Shown here in pieces: positions 8,716 to 18,204 of a stretch of 64,000 nt of DNA. Where the stretch lies: the NCBI GenBank assembly GCA_016717005.1, contig JADJUF010000039.1, forward strand, positions 248,001 to 312,000, given 5' to 3'. Numbering within the stretch: the stretch's first letter is position 1; every line of letters starts with the position of its first letter. This DNA comes from Myxococcales bacterium. GTDB lineage: Bacteria > Myxococcota_A > Polyangia > Haliangiales > Haliangiaceae. Below the pieces are notes generated by a model, which saw nothing but the letters and a program-made list of their open reading frames with translations, was not told the origin of the DNA and did no database searches. The position numbers and the translations under genes were made by a program.

Positions 8716-9318
8716 TCACCGCAAGGCCGCGACCGCCGCCGCCAGCGCCGTCGCCACCACCGGCGCGCACGGGGACGTCGCGCCCGCCGCCAGCGCCGGC
8801 ACCTCGCACGTCGCAAGGACCTGGGTCGCGCCGTCGTTCCAGTAGCCGGTGTAGGTCGCGCCGGCGCCGGCGCCGCGGCGGGCGTCGATCGTGATCGCGG
8901 TCGTGTCGGCGAGCGCGAGCGCCGCGAGCGTCAGCGCCGCGCCGGACGCTGCGGGTCCGGCCTCCGCCGCTGGGGCCCACAACGCTGCCAGCGCCGCCCG
9001 ATCGGCCTGCCACGCCGCGACGTCGATCGCGACGCACGCCAGGCAACTGGCGACCGTGACCGTCGCGCGCACGTCGCCGGCGCTGACGGCCAGCGCCACG
9101 TCGCGCTCGCCGCGGGCCAGGACCCGCACGTCGTGGCCCGGCACGGCCAGGCTCGCGAGCCGCGCGATCAGCGCCGGCGTCAGCACCACCGGCGGCGGGG
9201 CGTCGACAGCGAGCGGCGCGTCGGGCGGCGGCCGACGGCGGCCGCGGCAGCCCCCCAGGGCTGCGCCGATCAGCAGCCCGAGCACCGCCGCGCGCGCACA
9301 GGTGGCGAGCCGGACCAT
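8716..9318 (-). CDS. Hypothetical lipoprotein, downstream of a two-component system
   Basis: A 200-aa protein beginning MVRLATCARAAVLGLLIGAALGGC: a lipoprotein signal with lipobox ALGGC, followed by a Pro/Asp/Ala linker. The mature part has a CLAC pair (in TVASCLACVAIDV) and two later Cys (ATCEVPALAAGATSPC), suggesting two disulfides in the periplasm. No family is recognised. It follows the histidine-kinase gene by 18 bp on the same strand, so it is probably co-transcribed with the two-component genes and could be their periplasmic accessory; that link rests on position only. Confidence 0.6.
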   Translation of the reverse strand: MVRLATCARAAVLGLLIGAALGGCRGRRRPPPDAPLAVDAPPPVVLTPALIARLASLAVPGHDVRVLARGERDVALAVSAGDVRATVTVASCLACVAIDVAAWQADRAALAALWAPAAEAGPAASGAALTLAALALADTTAITIDARRGAGAGATYTGYWNDGATQVLATCEVPALAAGATSPCAPVVATALAAAVAALR

Positions 9319-9336
9319 CGGCGCGAGTGTACGCGG

Positions 9337-10782
9337 TCAGACCGAGCGCGTCGCGACCGCGCCCGCCAGCTCGACCTCGAGCCCGGTCGGCTCGCGGTTG
9401 CGGAACGTCAGGCGGTAGTCGTGGAGGCGGGCGACCGTGTGGGTGATGTGGAGGCCGATGCCGTGGCCGCCGTGGCCGCCGGTGGTCCGGGTGCGCGCGG
9501 CGTCGCTGCGGAAGCCCCGCCCGATCAGGCTGCCGAGGTCGGGCGGCGGGATCCCGGGCCCGTCGTCGAGCACGCGCAGCACGAAGTCGTCGTCGGCGCG
9601 ATCGAGCACGACCGCGACGTGGCCGCCGCGGCGGTTGTACCGGATCGCGTTGTAGGCCACGTTCGACACCGCCTGCTCGAGCATCGTCAGATCGGCGTCG
9701 ACGATGACCGGCCGCTCGGGCACGCCGCTGTCGAGCTCGATGCCGCGCTCGACCGCGACCGGGCGATGGCGCGCGATCACCCGCGCGACGAGGGCGTTGA
9801 GATCGATCGGCGAGCGCTCGAGCCGCGGCTCGGCCACGTCGACCCGGGCCGCCACCGACAGGTTGTGGAGCAGCGCCGCGAGGTAGTGGGCCTCGTCCAT
9901 CGCCTGCGCGACGATCTGATCGAGCTCGGCCGGCTCGCGCGTGCGCACGCCGGCGCGCAGCGAGGCCAGGTGCTGGGTCAGCACGGTCAGCGGGATCATC
10001 ACGTCGTGGGTGGTGTTGGCCAGGAACTCGCGCAGCGCGCGCTCGCGATCGTCGCGGGCCGCGAGCTGGCGGCGGACCTCGGCCGAGGCGGCGACGAACG
10101 CGTCGCCGAGCGCGCGCACCTCGTCGGTGCCGGTCGGCGTGGGCGCGTCGACGAAGCCGCCGGCGGCCGAGCGCCGGACCTCGGCCGTGAGCCGACGCAC
10201 CCGGCGCACCACCGGGCCGACCACGATCAGCACGGCCACCAGCACCGCCGCCAGCGGCGCCAGCCACAGCTCGCTGGCCGGCAAGATCGCGCCGATGAAC
10301 CCGCGCGGCGACGTGCCGCGCACCAGCACGTACGCGCACGGCCCGTCGGGCCACGGCGTCCGCACCAGCACCGACACCCGCTCGTCGAAGGTCGCGCGAT
10401 CGATCGCGATCCACGCCTGCTGCGCGAGCGCGGCCACGCGGGCGGGCGCGAGCCCCGGCGCCCGGGCGTCGCCGCTGGCCAGGGTGGCGTCGTAGGCGAA
10501 GAACTCCGGCGGCGCCGCGCGCGGCCCGGGCGGCGGCGGTCGGTGTGCGGGCCCGTCATGACGGCCCGGCCCCGGCCCGAGGCCGAGCGGTCGCCCCCAC
10601 CGGACCGGATCACCCTCGCACCGCGCCTGCTCGTCGGGCCGCTCGACCCGGCTCTGCGCCAGGTGCGCCAGCGCCTGCTCGGCCGCGCGGTGCCGGCTGC
10701 GCGCGTCGAGCCAGACCAGGCCGAGCACCAGCGGCACCGCGACCGCCGCCGTGGTCAGCGCCAGGCGCGGCCGCAGGTTCAC
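9337..10782 (-). CDS. Sensor histidine kinase (HisKA/HATPase_c)
   Basis: A 481-aa membrane kinase. The order is: N-terminal membrane helix (residues 6-25), periplasmic sensor region with a Pro/Gly-rich stretch (about 60-95) and a globular part, a second membrane helix (LWLAPLAAVLVAVLIVVGP), HAMP-like linker, HisKA with the phospho-acceptor His in FLANTTHDVMIPL (followed by Asp rather than the usual Glu), then the ATPase with N-box (NVAYNAIRYN), G1 (DDGPGIP) and G2 (GHGIGLHI). The GTG start at 10782 overlaps the regulator's TGA by four bases, so the two are translationally coupled. The signal sensed is unknown. Confidence 0.9.
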   Translation of the reverse strand: MNLRPRLALTTAAVAVPLVLGLVWLDARSRHRAAEQALAHLAQSRVERPDEQARCEGDPVRWGRPLGLGPGPGRHDGPAHRPPPPGPRAAPPEFFAYDATLASGDARAPGLAPARVAALAQQAWIAIDRATFDERVSVLVRTPWPDGPCAYVLVRGTSPRGFIGAILPASELWLAPLAAVLVAVLIVVGPVVRRVRRLTAEVRRSAAGGFVDAPTPTGTDEVRALGDAFVAASAEVRRQLAARDDRERALREFLANTTHDVMIPLTVLTQHLASLRAGVRTREPAELDQIVAQAMDEAHYLAALLHNLSVAARVDVAEPRLERSPIDLNALVARVIARHRPVAVERGIELDSGVPERPVIVDADLTMLEQAVSNVAYNAIRYNRRGGHVAVVLDRADDDFVLRVLDDGPGIPPPDLGSLIGRGFRSDAARTRTTGGHGGHGIGLHITHTVARLHDYRLTFRNREPTGLEVELAGAVATRSV

Positions 10783-11441
10783 GCGGGCGCGCTCGTGGCC
10801 AGCCGATAGCCCACGCCCCACACCGTCTGGATCAGGCCGGCGTCGCCGAGCTTCTTGCGCAGCCGCGACACGTGCACGTCGAGCGTGCGCTCGGCGCCGT
10901 CGCGCTCGGCGTCGAGCGCCGCGTCGACCAGCGCCGCCCGGGTCACCGCCGCGCCCGGCCGCCGCGCCAGCGCCGCCAGCAGATCGAACTCGGCGCGGGT
11001 CAGCTCGATCGCCCGATCGGCGACCCAGGCCTGGCGCTCGGCGACGCCGATGCGCAGGTCGCCGACCTCGATCACGTCGCTGCGCGCCAGCGTCGGGCGG
11101 CGCAGGCGCGCGCGCACCCGCTCGACCAGCTCCTCGGGCCAGAACGGCTTGGTCATGTAGTCGTCGGCGCCGAGCTTGAGCGCGCGGATCTTGTCGTTGG
11201 TGTCGTTGCGGGCCGACAGCACCAGCGCCGGGGTGTCCGAGCGCGCGCGCAGCGCCTTGAGGATGTCGAGGCCGTACACGCCCGGCAGCATCAGATCGAC
11301 GATCAGCAGATCGATCTCGGCCGGGTCGGGCACGCGGCCCTCGGTCCACCAGGTGACGCCGAGGCCGGCGCGCTGCAAGGTCGCCACGATCTGGGCTCCC
11401 AGCTCGCGGTCGTCCTCGATGAGCAGCACGCGGTCGGCCAT
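10779..11441 (-). CDS. OmpR/PhoB-family response regulator
   Basis: A 220-aa regulator. The receiver domain (1-118) shows the acidic pair in LLIEDDREL, the phospho-acceptor Asp49 (LLIVDLMLPG), a conserved Ser in VLSARND and Lys98 (YMTKPF). The C-terminal winged-helix domain (125-215) has ELTRAEFDLLAALARRPG, the DNA-recognition region RTLDVHVSRLRKKLGD and the IQTVWGVGYRL ending. It is the first gene of a regulator-kinase-lipoprotein operon, and the kinase start overlaps its stop. Such regulators usually bind tandem direct repeats upstream of their own operon; no clear repeat was found in the 127 bp between it and the divergent acyltransferase gene. Confidence 0.93.
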   Translation of the reverse strand: MADRVLLIEDDRELGAQIVATLQRAGLGVTWWTEGRVPDPAEIDLLIVDLMLPGVYGLDILKALRARSDTPALVLSARNDTNDKIRALKLGADDYMTKPFWPEELVERVRARLRRPTLARSDVIEVGDLRIGVAERQAWVADRAIELTRAEFDLLAALARRPGAAVTRAALVDAALDAERDGAERTLDVHVSRLRKKLGDAGLIQTVWGVGYRLATSAPA

Positions 11442-11568
11442 GGCAAGACCCTGGAGCGGTGATCCTACGCGGAGCTTAACCCGTCCTGGGGGCGCGCCTG
11501 GGGCGGCCGCGCAGACCTGGCGTCGGACCCTGGCACGCCGTGGCGCGCGCGTGCTAGGTCACGCCACG

Positions 11569-12642
11569 ATGTCCGCCGCCTCGCCCCAACGGATCCCGTC
11601 GCTGGACGGGCTGCGGGCGCTGTCGATCGCGCTGGTGATCCTGTCGCACCTGCTGGGCACCCAGGGCTTCCCCTACGGCCCGCGCGCGCTCGGGACCGTG
11701 GGCGACTTCGGCTATCTGGGCGTGAAGGTGTTCTTCGTGATCTCGGGCTACCTGATCACTCGCCTGCTCATGAAGGAGCACGACCGCAGCGGCACGATCT
11801 CGCTGCGCGGGTTCTACGTGCGGCGGGTCTGGCGCATCTTCCCGGCGTTCTACGCGTTCATCATCGCGATGGTCGTCGCGTGGCAGCTCGGCGCCGTCGA
11901 CCTGTCGCGCCGCGATCTGATCGCGGCGGTGACCTACACGATGAACTACCACTACGACCGCTCGTGGCAGCTCGGCCACATCTGGTCGCTGTCGATCGAG
12001 GAGCAGTTCTACCTGGTCTGGCCGTTCCTGTTCGTCTTGGCCGGCCGGGCCCGGGTGGTGTCGACCGCGACGGTGATCATCGTCCTGGCGCTGGCGTGCC
12101 GCGCCGCCGCCTGGTTCTACTTCCGGTCCGACGATCTGGTCGAGGAGGCCTACCCGTGCGTGATGGACTCGATCGCCGTCGGGTGCCTGATGGCCGGGAT
12201 CCAGGGCCGCCTCGACACCGCCGGGTGGTACCAGCGCTTCCTGCGCTCGCCGCTGTTCCTCGCGGTGCCGGTGGTGATCGCGGTGACCCAGTACCCGGCC
12301 CACCCGGCGCTGCAGTACACCGTCGGGACCACCATCGAGAACCTGGCGATCGCCGTGTTCATCGATCGCGCCGTGCGGATGCACGACGACCCGTTCGGCC
12401 GCGTCCTCAACTGGCGGCCGCTGGTGTGGGTGGGCACGCTGTCGTACTCGCTGTACCTGTGGCAGGAGCCGTTCCTCGATCACAACCAGCGGTCGTTCGC
12501 CAACGCCTACCCGCTCAACCTGGTGCTCGCGTGCCTGTGCGCCGTGACCTCGTACTACCTGATCGAGAAGCCGGTCCTCGACTGGCGCGGCCGGGTCGCG
12601 GCCCGCAGGCGCGCGGCGGCGGCGCCGCTCACGCCATCGTGA
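11569..12642 (+). CDS. Acyltransferase 3 family membrane protein (OafA/YrhL-like)
   Basis: A 357-aa integral-membrane O-acyltransferase. It starts with the family signature RIPSLDGLRALSIALVILSH (catalytic His in the LSH motif), then VKVFFVISGYLIT, SLRGFYVRRVWRIFPAFY (Arg cluster), SWQLGHIWSLSIEEQFYLVW (catalytic Glu region) and about ten hydrophobic segments. It ends with the LSYSLYLWQEPFL and YYLIEKPVLDWR motifs. Members transfer acetyl or other acyl groups to cell-surface glycans such as O-antigen or exopolysaccharide, or to antibiotics. There is no extra SGNH domain. ATG 11569 is selected because the family signature begins just after it. It diverges from the two-component operon. Confidence 0.92.
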   Translation: MSAASPQRIPSLDGLRALSIALVILSHLLGTQGFPYGPRALGTVGDFGYLGVKVFFVISGYLITRLLMKEHDRSGTISLRGFYVRRVWRIFPAFYAFIIAMVVAWQLGAVDLSRRDLIAAVTYTMNYHYDRSWQLGHIWSLSIEEQFYLVWPFLFVLAGRARVVSTATVIIVLALACRAAAWFYFRSDDLVEEAYPCVMDSIAVGCLMAGIQGRLDTAGWYQRFLRSPLFLAVPVVIAVTQYPAHPALQYTVGTTIENLAIAVFIDRAVRMHDDPFGRVLNWRPLVWVGTLSYSLYLWQEPFLDHNQRSFANAYPLNLVLACLCAVTSYYLIEKPVLDWRGRVAARRRAAAAPLTPS

Positions 12643-12712
12643 CGACGTCCACGTGACCTCGGTCGGCCGGCCGGTCCGCGCTCAGCACCATCGCGGCGGA
12701 TGACGCGCGCGT

Positions 12713-13276
12713 TCACGCCAGCCCGTCGATCAGCACGTCGACCGCGTGGTCGAGGTCGCGCCCGAGCGGCACGACCAGGCGCGCGACCACCTTCCACTCG
12801 ACCGGGCCGGTCGTGGGCGCGACCACCGCCGAGACCGCGCGGGCGACGTCGCCCAGGCGCCCGGCCGGCGGCGCGGCGCGGCCGCCGCCGAGCTCGCGCG
12901 GCACCGGCAGCGTGAACGCGAGCTGCTCGCGGTGGTAGCGCTGGGCGCCGCCGAGCTCGTGCTCGAACTTGTAGAGGGTGGTCGCGGTCGGCGCGCGGAC
13001 GCCGCCGCGGGTCTCGACGCCGCGCTGGCTGGCGCGCAGCTCGACCACCAGGCGGCGCGCGTCGATCGGCTCGGTCAACGCCAGCGCGACCGTGCCGCGC
13101 AGCTCGGCGCCGGCGCGGGCCCGGAGCGCGTCGAGGGTGACGCGCACGTCGCCGCGGCCCAGCCCGGTGACCGACTGGCCGGCCTTGACCGCGCTGGTGC
13201 CGGCCTTCTTGACGGCGCTGCCGACCGTGCGGAAGAACTTGTTCGCGGCGTTCACGATCTCGTCGTCGGTGGGCAC
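12713..13276 (-). CDS. Hypothetical protein, possible arrestin-like beta-sandwich
   Basis: About 187 aa. The N terminus (VPTDDEIVNAANKFFRTVGS) is amphipathic. Residues 45-185 read as alternating beta-strands: DVRVTLDALRARAGAELRGT, VALALTEPIDARRLVVELRAS, then LPVPRELGG and PVEWKVVARLVVPLGRD. That spacing recalls the arrestin/Spo0M-type beta-sandwich (substance-binding or sporulation-control families), but no signature residue proves it. The start is uncertain between GTG 13276 and GTG 13312; neither has a ribosome site. It lies downstream of the rtcB-prfH group on the same strand, 40 bp after the next gene, and could be its last member. Confidence 0.55.
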   Translation of the reverse strand: MPTDDEIVNAANKFFRTVGSAVKKAGTSAVKAGQSVTGLGRGDVRVTLDALRARAGAELRGTVALALTEPIDARRLVVELRASQRGVETRGGVRAPTATTLYKFEHELGGAQRYHREQLAFTLPVPRELGGGRAAPPAGRLGDVARAVSAVVAPTTGPVEWKVVARLVVPLGRDLDHAVDVLIDGLA

Positions 13277-13316
13277 GGGCGCGAGTGTGCCACCGGGCGC
13301 GGAGCGGTGCACGACC

Positions 13317-14135
13317 TCAGCGCGCTCGGGCCCGGGCGGCGCGCCGGCGCGCGATCACGTCGTCGCGCCGTGCCCACACCGCGTGGCGCACCGCCTGGTC
13401 GGACAGCGGCCGCGCCGGCGCGGCTACCACCTCGCGGCGCGCGACCACGGCGGCGGCGACCTCGTCGTCGAAGCGCCCGAACACCTGGACCTCGCCCGCG
13501 GGCTGCCACTGTCGACGATCACCCTCGGCCAGCGGGACGTACGTCATGTCCGCGCACCCGCGCTGCCGGTAGACGTCGACCGCGGCCTCGCGCAGGATCG
13601 CCGGCGGCGCGGTGTAGCAGACCATGCCGGCGCGCCGGGCCATCTGCTCGCGCCCGCGCTGGGCCGCGTGCGGATCGAACCGCGGGCCGCGCGGCGCCGC
13701 CAGCGCCTGGGGCAGGCCGAACGTGTGCCAGCGGATCGTCGTCGGTGCGACCCCGGCCAAGCGCCGGCGCACGACCGTCAGCCGGTCGACGTCGAAGGCG
13801 GTCAGCCCGGCCGGGATCAGCGCGATCGGGTCGGCCTGGTCGGCCTCGAACGGCGTCGGCGTCAGGTGCGGCCGATCGATCACCACCAGCGTGTCGGGCT
13901 GGCGCTGGAACGCCAGGCCCCACAGCAGCCGGCCCAGCACCAGCGCGCCGGCACCGCCGGTGAGGATGTGCCAGGTGTCGTGGAAGTAGTTGGTGCTCCA
14001 CCGCGCGACCGTCGCCGGGCGCGGCGACACCACGCGGTAGGTCACGCCACCGACGGCGACCAGGCGCAGGTGGACCTTGAGCCCGCGCGCGTTCGCGGCG
14101 GCGTCGGCGGCGACCGCGCGCGCGGCGCCGGTCAC
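13317..14135 (-). CDS. Unknown protein, third gene of the rtcB-prfH group
   Basis: A 272-aa protein with no family I recognise. It is soluble (no signal, no membrane helix), with TNYFHDTWHILTGGAGALVL near residue 50, an IDRPHLTPTPFEADQADP segment, DVDRLTVVRRRLAGV, and a Cys/Tyr-containing part (AGMVCYTAPPAILREAAVDV, RQRGCADMTYVPLAEGDRRQ). Its GTG start overlaps a TGA that ends a 30-bp duplicate of the prfH 3' end. This suggests it was once directly coupled to prfH (GTGA overlap), as prfH still is to rtcB. Hence I infer it belongs to the RNA-repair/ribosome-rescue operon and is probably controlled by the same CARF-sigma54 activator. Confidence 0.65.
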   Translation of the reverse strand: MTGAARAVAADAAANARGLKVHLRLVAVGGVTYRVVSPRPATVARWSTNYFHDTWHILTGGAGALVLGRLLWGLAFQRQPDTLVVIDRPHLTPTPFEADQADPIALIPAGLTAFDVDRLTVVRRRLAGVAPTTIRWHTFGLPQALAAPRGPRFDPHAAQRGREQMARRAGMVCYTAPPAILREAAVDVYRQRGCADMTYVPLAEGDRRQWQPAGEVQVFGRFDDEVAAAVVARREVVAAPARPLSDQAVRHAVWARRDDVIARRRAARARAR

Positions 14136-14221
14136 GGCTCGCTCCGCGCCACCAGGTCGGCGGCGTCGGCGGCGGCCACGTGCTCGGCGGCGGTCACGGC
14201 CGGCTCCGCGCCAGCAGGTCG
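14130..14221. repeat. Duplicated 3' end of prfH
   Basis: A 30-bp segment occurs at 14192-14221 (end of prfH) and again at 14130-14159 with three mismatches, offset 62 bp. Both copies contain the coding end (DLLARSRP-stop and DLVARSEP-stop) and both read GTGA on the minus strand. Confidence 0.75.
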
Positions 14222-14850
14222 CCGTCGGCGCCGATCGTGTACGTCCGGACCGCCGCGCCCCGCTCGAGCCGGACGTGCGCGCGCCGACGAGCGGCCCCGG
14301 CCGCGGCCACGCGCGCCGCCGCGACGTCCTGCAGGAGCGCCGCCAGCCGGGCCAGCGCCAGGTCGAGGTTGGCTTGCTGCGAGCGCTCGCCGGCGCTCCG
14401 CACCGCCAGGCCCGACGGCACGTGCTGGACCCGCACGGCCGACGACACCTTGTTGACGTGCTGACCGCCGGGCCCGCCGGCGCGGCACGCGGTGATGATC
14501 AGCTCGGCCCGGGGCGGCGCGACCCGCGCGACCGGCGGCGCCGCCGCCGGGTGCAGCGTCACCGCCGCGAACCAGCGCTTGCGCGCGGCCCGCCCCCGGC
14601 GCGCGCTGCGCTCGATCAGCGCGTGGGTGCCGAGCTCCGCCGCCAGCCCGGCGGTCGCGTCGCCGCGCAGGTGCAGCGCGATCGAGCGCGGCGCGTCGGC
14701 GGCGCCGCGGGTCACGACCTCGGCGACGTCGAGGCCGAGCGCGCGCGCGCGCGCCTCGAGCCGCGCGGCCAGGCGCGAGACGAACCGGCGGGCCTCGACC
14801 GGCCCGACCCCGGCGCTGATCTGGAGGATGTGCGCGGTCACGGGGGTCAC
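14194..14850 (-). CDS. prfH: Peptide chain release factor H
   Basis: A 218-aa class I release-factor-like protein lacking the stop-codon recognition domain. The catalytic loop is ACRAGGPGGQHVNKVSSAVR (GGQ motif, about residue 135), followed by VQHVPSGLAVRSAGERSQQANLDLALARL and a basic C-terminal tail. The N-terminal half (VTAHILQISAGVGPVEARRFV, then ARALGLDVAEVV) is the alpha/beta domain typical of PrfH. In RtcB2-PrfH systems PrfH releases peptide from ribosomes whose decoding centre has been cut, and RtcB then reseals the 16S rRNA; this comes from family knowledge, not the sequence. Its GTG start overlaps the rtcB stop (GTGA), showing tight coupling. Confidence 0.93.
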   Translation of the reverse strand: MTPVTAHILQISAGVGPVEARRFVSRLAARLEARARALGLDVAEVVTRGAADAPRSIALHLRGDATAGLAAELGTHALIERSARRGRAARKRWFAAVTLHPAAAPPVARVAPPRAELIITACRAGGPGGQHVNKVSSAVRVQHVPSGLAVRSAGERSQQANLDLALARLAALLQDVAAARVAAAGAARRRAHVRLERGAAVRTYTIGADGDLLARSRP

Positions 14851-16388
14851 AGCTTCACCGTGACGAGCGGGGTCAGCGCCGCGATCCGGGTCGCGAGGCC
14901 GTGGGCCTCGAGCGCGGCGATCACCGGCTCGATCGGCTTGTAGGCGTCGGGGTGCTCCTCGAACAACAGCGTCGGGTCGTCGCAGATCACGCGGCCGCCC
15001 AGGCTCGAGCGCACGACCTCGCGGCGGCGGTAGCGATCCTTGAGCTTGGCCAGCGCCTCGCTGCGCTTCATCTTGCGCCCGGCGCCGTGGGCGACCGAGC
15101 GCAGGCCGGCCTCGGCGCCGGTGCCGCGCAGGATCCACGACGGCGCGCCGCGGCTGCCGAGCACGATCGTCGCGGCGTCGGCGTGGGCCGGCGCGACGCC
15201 CTTGCGGTGGATCCACGCGTCGGCGCCGTCGACCGGCTCGGCCCGCACGTCGTTGTGGGTGAGATCGAGGCGGCCGCGCAGCGTGTGATCGCGCAGCGCG
15301 CCCAGCGCGCCCAGCAGGCGGTAGGTCACGACCAGGCGGTTGGCCCGCGCGAACCGACACGCGCCCGCGAGCTCGCCGAGGTAGGTCGCGCGCTCGGCGT
15401 CGCGCAGCGGCCGCGTGCCCCAGCGGACGCCGAGCGCGGCGCCGAGCCCGCGCGAGCCGGCGTGCGCCAGCACCACGAGCGCGTCGCGGGCCAGCCCGAG
15501 GCGCGCCGCGGCCGGGGCGTCGGCGACCGTGGTCACGCGCGCGACCTCGGCGAAGTGGTTGCCGCCGCCGACGGTGCCGAGCACGCGCGCGACGTCGAGC
15601 GCGTAGGGCCCGGGGTCGCCGCTGGCGATCGCGCCCTCGTCGATCGGCTCGCGCTCGGCCAGCCACCGCAAGCCGTCCGGGAGGCCCTCGACCTCGGCCA
15701 GCCCGCGGGCGCCCCGAGCCCACACCGCGGCGAACAGCGCCGCCGGATCGGCGGCGTCGACGACCGGCGCCTCGAACTGCGCGCGCAGCCGGCGCTCGAG
15801 CTGATCGGGCGTGACCCGCGCGACCGAGGTCACGACCAGGCGCGCGCCGCAGCCGGCGTCGCCGCCGATGAGCTGCGGGTGCACGACCTCGCGGGTCGCG
15901 ACCGCGGCGCCGATCGGATAGCCACGGCCCGGGTGCAGGTCGGGCATGCCGACCGCGCGCACGCAGCCGGCGAGCCCCGCGACCGCGGCGAGCTGGTAGG
16001 TCGCGTCGCCCTCCATCCAGACGTCGGGGCCGCTGATGAGCGTGGTGGTCGCGGTGGTCATGGCGGTGGTGGTCGTGGCGCTGGTCGGCGTGGTCGGCGC
16101 GATCGCGGCGCGGGTCATGGCGGTGGGCTCCGCGGTGGTCGCGGTGATGATCGGCGTGGTCATGGCGGTGGTCTCCGCGGCGGTCTCCGCGGTGGTCGCG
16201 GTGATGATCGGCGTGGTCATGGCGGCGGCCTCGGCGGTGGTCGCGGGGGTGGCCTCCGCGGTGGTCGCGGTGATGGTCGGCGTGGTCATGGCGGTGGTCT
16301 CCGCGGTGCGCGCGGTCGTGGTCGTGGCGGTGGCGGGCGCGGCCGGAAGGGCCACGCGCGCGGCGTCGGTGCTCGATGCGGTGTCCAT
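14847..16388 (-). CDS. rtcB: RNA-splicing ligase RtcB (RtcB2 type, with repeat-rich N-terminal extension)
   Basis: The RtcB core begins near base 16036 (LISGPDVWMEGDATYQLAAV) and shows VGMPDLHPGRGYPIGAAVAT, the Mn2+ site Cys in IGGDAGCGARL, GTVGGGNHFAEV, LAHAGSRGLG, DLTHNDVRAEPV, AWIHRKG and the nucleophilic His in RSVAHGAGRKMKR. It joins RNA 3'-phosphate or 2',3'-cyclic phosphate ends to 5'-OH ends using GTP and Mn2+. The core with an ATG at 16061 gives 404 aa, a normal RtcB2 size. The frame stays open upstream to ATG 16388 (513 aa) through a Thr/Ala-rich region with three MTTPIITATTAE-like repeats. Which start is used is unresolved. prfH follows with a 4-base overlap; rtcA is absent. Confidence 0.9.
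   Translation of the reverse strand: MDTASSTDAARVALPAAPATATTTTARTAETTAMTTPTITATTAEATPATTAEAAAMTTPIITATTAETAAETTAMTTPIITATTAEPTAMTRAAIAPTTPTSATTTTAMTTATTTLISGPDVWMEGDATYQLAAVAGLAGCVRAVGMPDLHPGRGYPIGAAVATREVVHPQLIGGDAGCGARLVVTSVARVTPDQLERRLRAQFEAPVVDAADPAALFAAVWARGARGLAEVEGLPDGLRWLAEREPIDEGAIASGDPGPYALDVARVLGTVGGGNHFAEVARVTTVADAPAAARLGLARDALVVLAHAGSRGLGAALGVRWGTRPLRDAERATYLGELAGACRFARANRLVVTYRLLGALGALRDHTLRGRLDLTHNDVRAEPVDGADAWIHRKGVAPAHADAATIVLGSRGAPSWILRGTGAEAGLRSVAHGAGRKMKRSEALAKLKDRYRRREVVRSSLGGRVICDDPTLLFEEHPDAYKPIEPVIAALEAHGLATRIAALTPLVTVKL
16135..16305. repeat. In-frame minisatellite at the rtcB 5' end
   Basis: A unit GTGGTCGCGGTGATGATCGG... (about 33 bp conserved, then variable GTGGTCTCCGCGG filler) begins at 16135, 16192 and 16261. 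The periods are 57 and 69 bp, both multiples of three, so the rtcB frame is kept (encoding MTTPIITATTAE-type repeats). More degenerate units continue towards 16036. Confidence 0.7.
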
Positions 16389-16400
16389 GGCCGGCGGCAT

Positions 16401-16416
16401 TGCGCGCCGCGTGCCA
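16401..16416 (-). promoter_or_regulatory. Candidate sigma-54 promoter for rtcB-prfH
   Basis: Minus-strand TGGCACG-CGGC-GCGCA matches the complete -24 box (TGGCACG) and the essential GC of the -12 box at the required 12-bp spacing, but lacks the TT before it. The predicted transcript would start near 16390, leaving ATG 16388 almost leaderless. It lies between the rtcB frame and the three repeats at 16467-16530, as expected for an enhancer-dependent promoter. Confidence 0.45.
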
Positions 16417-16466
16417 GGCCGCCGCGCATCCGCAACCTCCCGGATCCTCGACGACGACTGCTCGAT

Positions 16467-16511
16467 ATGGTTCATCTTGAACCATTCGAAATGGTCTATA
16501 GTGAACCATTC

Positions 16512-16530
<19 letters not shown>
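16467..16530. promoter_or_regulatory. Three operator-like repeats between rtcB and the CARF activator
   Basis: Three 19-bp imperfect palindromes: ATGGTTCATCTTGAACCAT (16467-16485), ATGGTCTATAGTGAACCAT (16491-16509) and ATGGTCGATCGTGAACCAG (16512-16530). Half-sites ATGGTNNA / GAACCA are conserved. Starts are 24 and 21 bp apart, about two helical turns, so bound dimers would lie roughly on one face. They sit about 75-140 bp upstream of the predicted rtcB transcript start, a typical place for sigma-54 enhancer sites, and overlap the possible start codons of the activator itself. Confidence 0.6.
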
Positions 16531-18047
<1,517 letters not shown>

Positions 18048-18204
18048 CCGCGCCGATCCCTCGGCGAGCGCGACACGCTCAAGCGCAAGCTCAAGGCCAC
18101 GCCGGCGCGCCGCCGCTGACCGCGCCGGTCCCTCGGCGAGCGCGACACGCTCAAGCGCAAGCTCAAGGCCACGCCGGCGCGCCGCCGCTGACCGCGCCGA
18201 TCGC

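Noticed and set aside
9337..11349. A 670-codon minus-strand frame fusing regulator region and kinase
   Set aside because: The first 190 codons are out of frame with the regulator gene; the kinase starts at GTG 10782 in the GTGA overlap.
16292..16429. Small minus-strand open frame from ATG 16429 with a GGAGG site
   Set aside because: It has a good ribosome site, but the product is Arg/Pro noise out of the rtcB frame, and the ATG lies upstream of the predicted sigma-54 transcript start.
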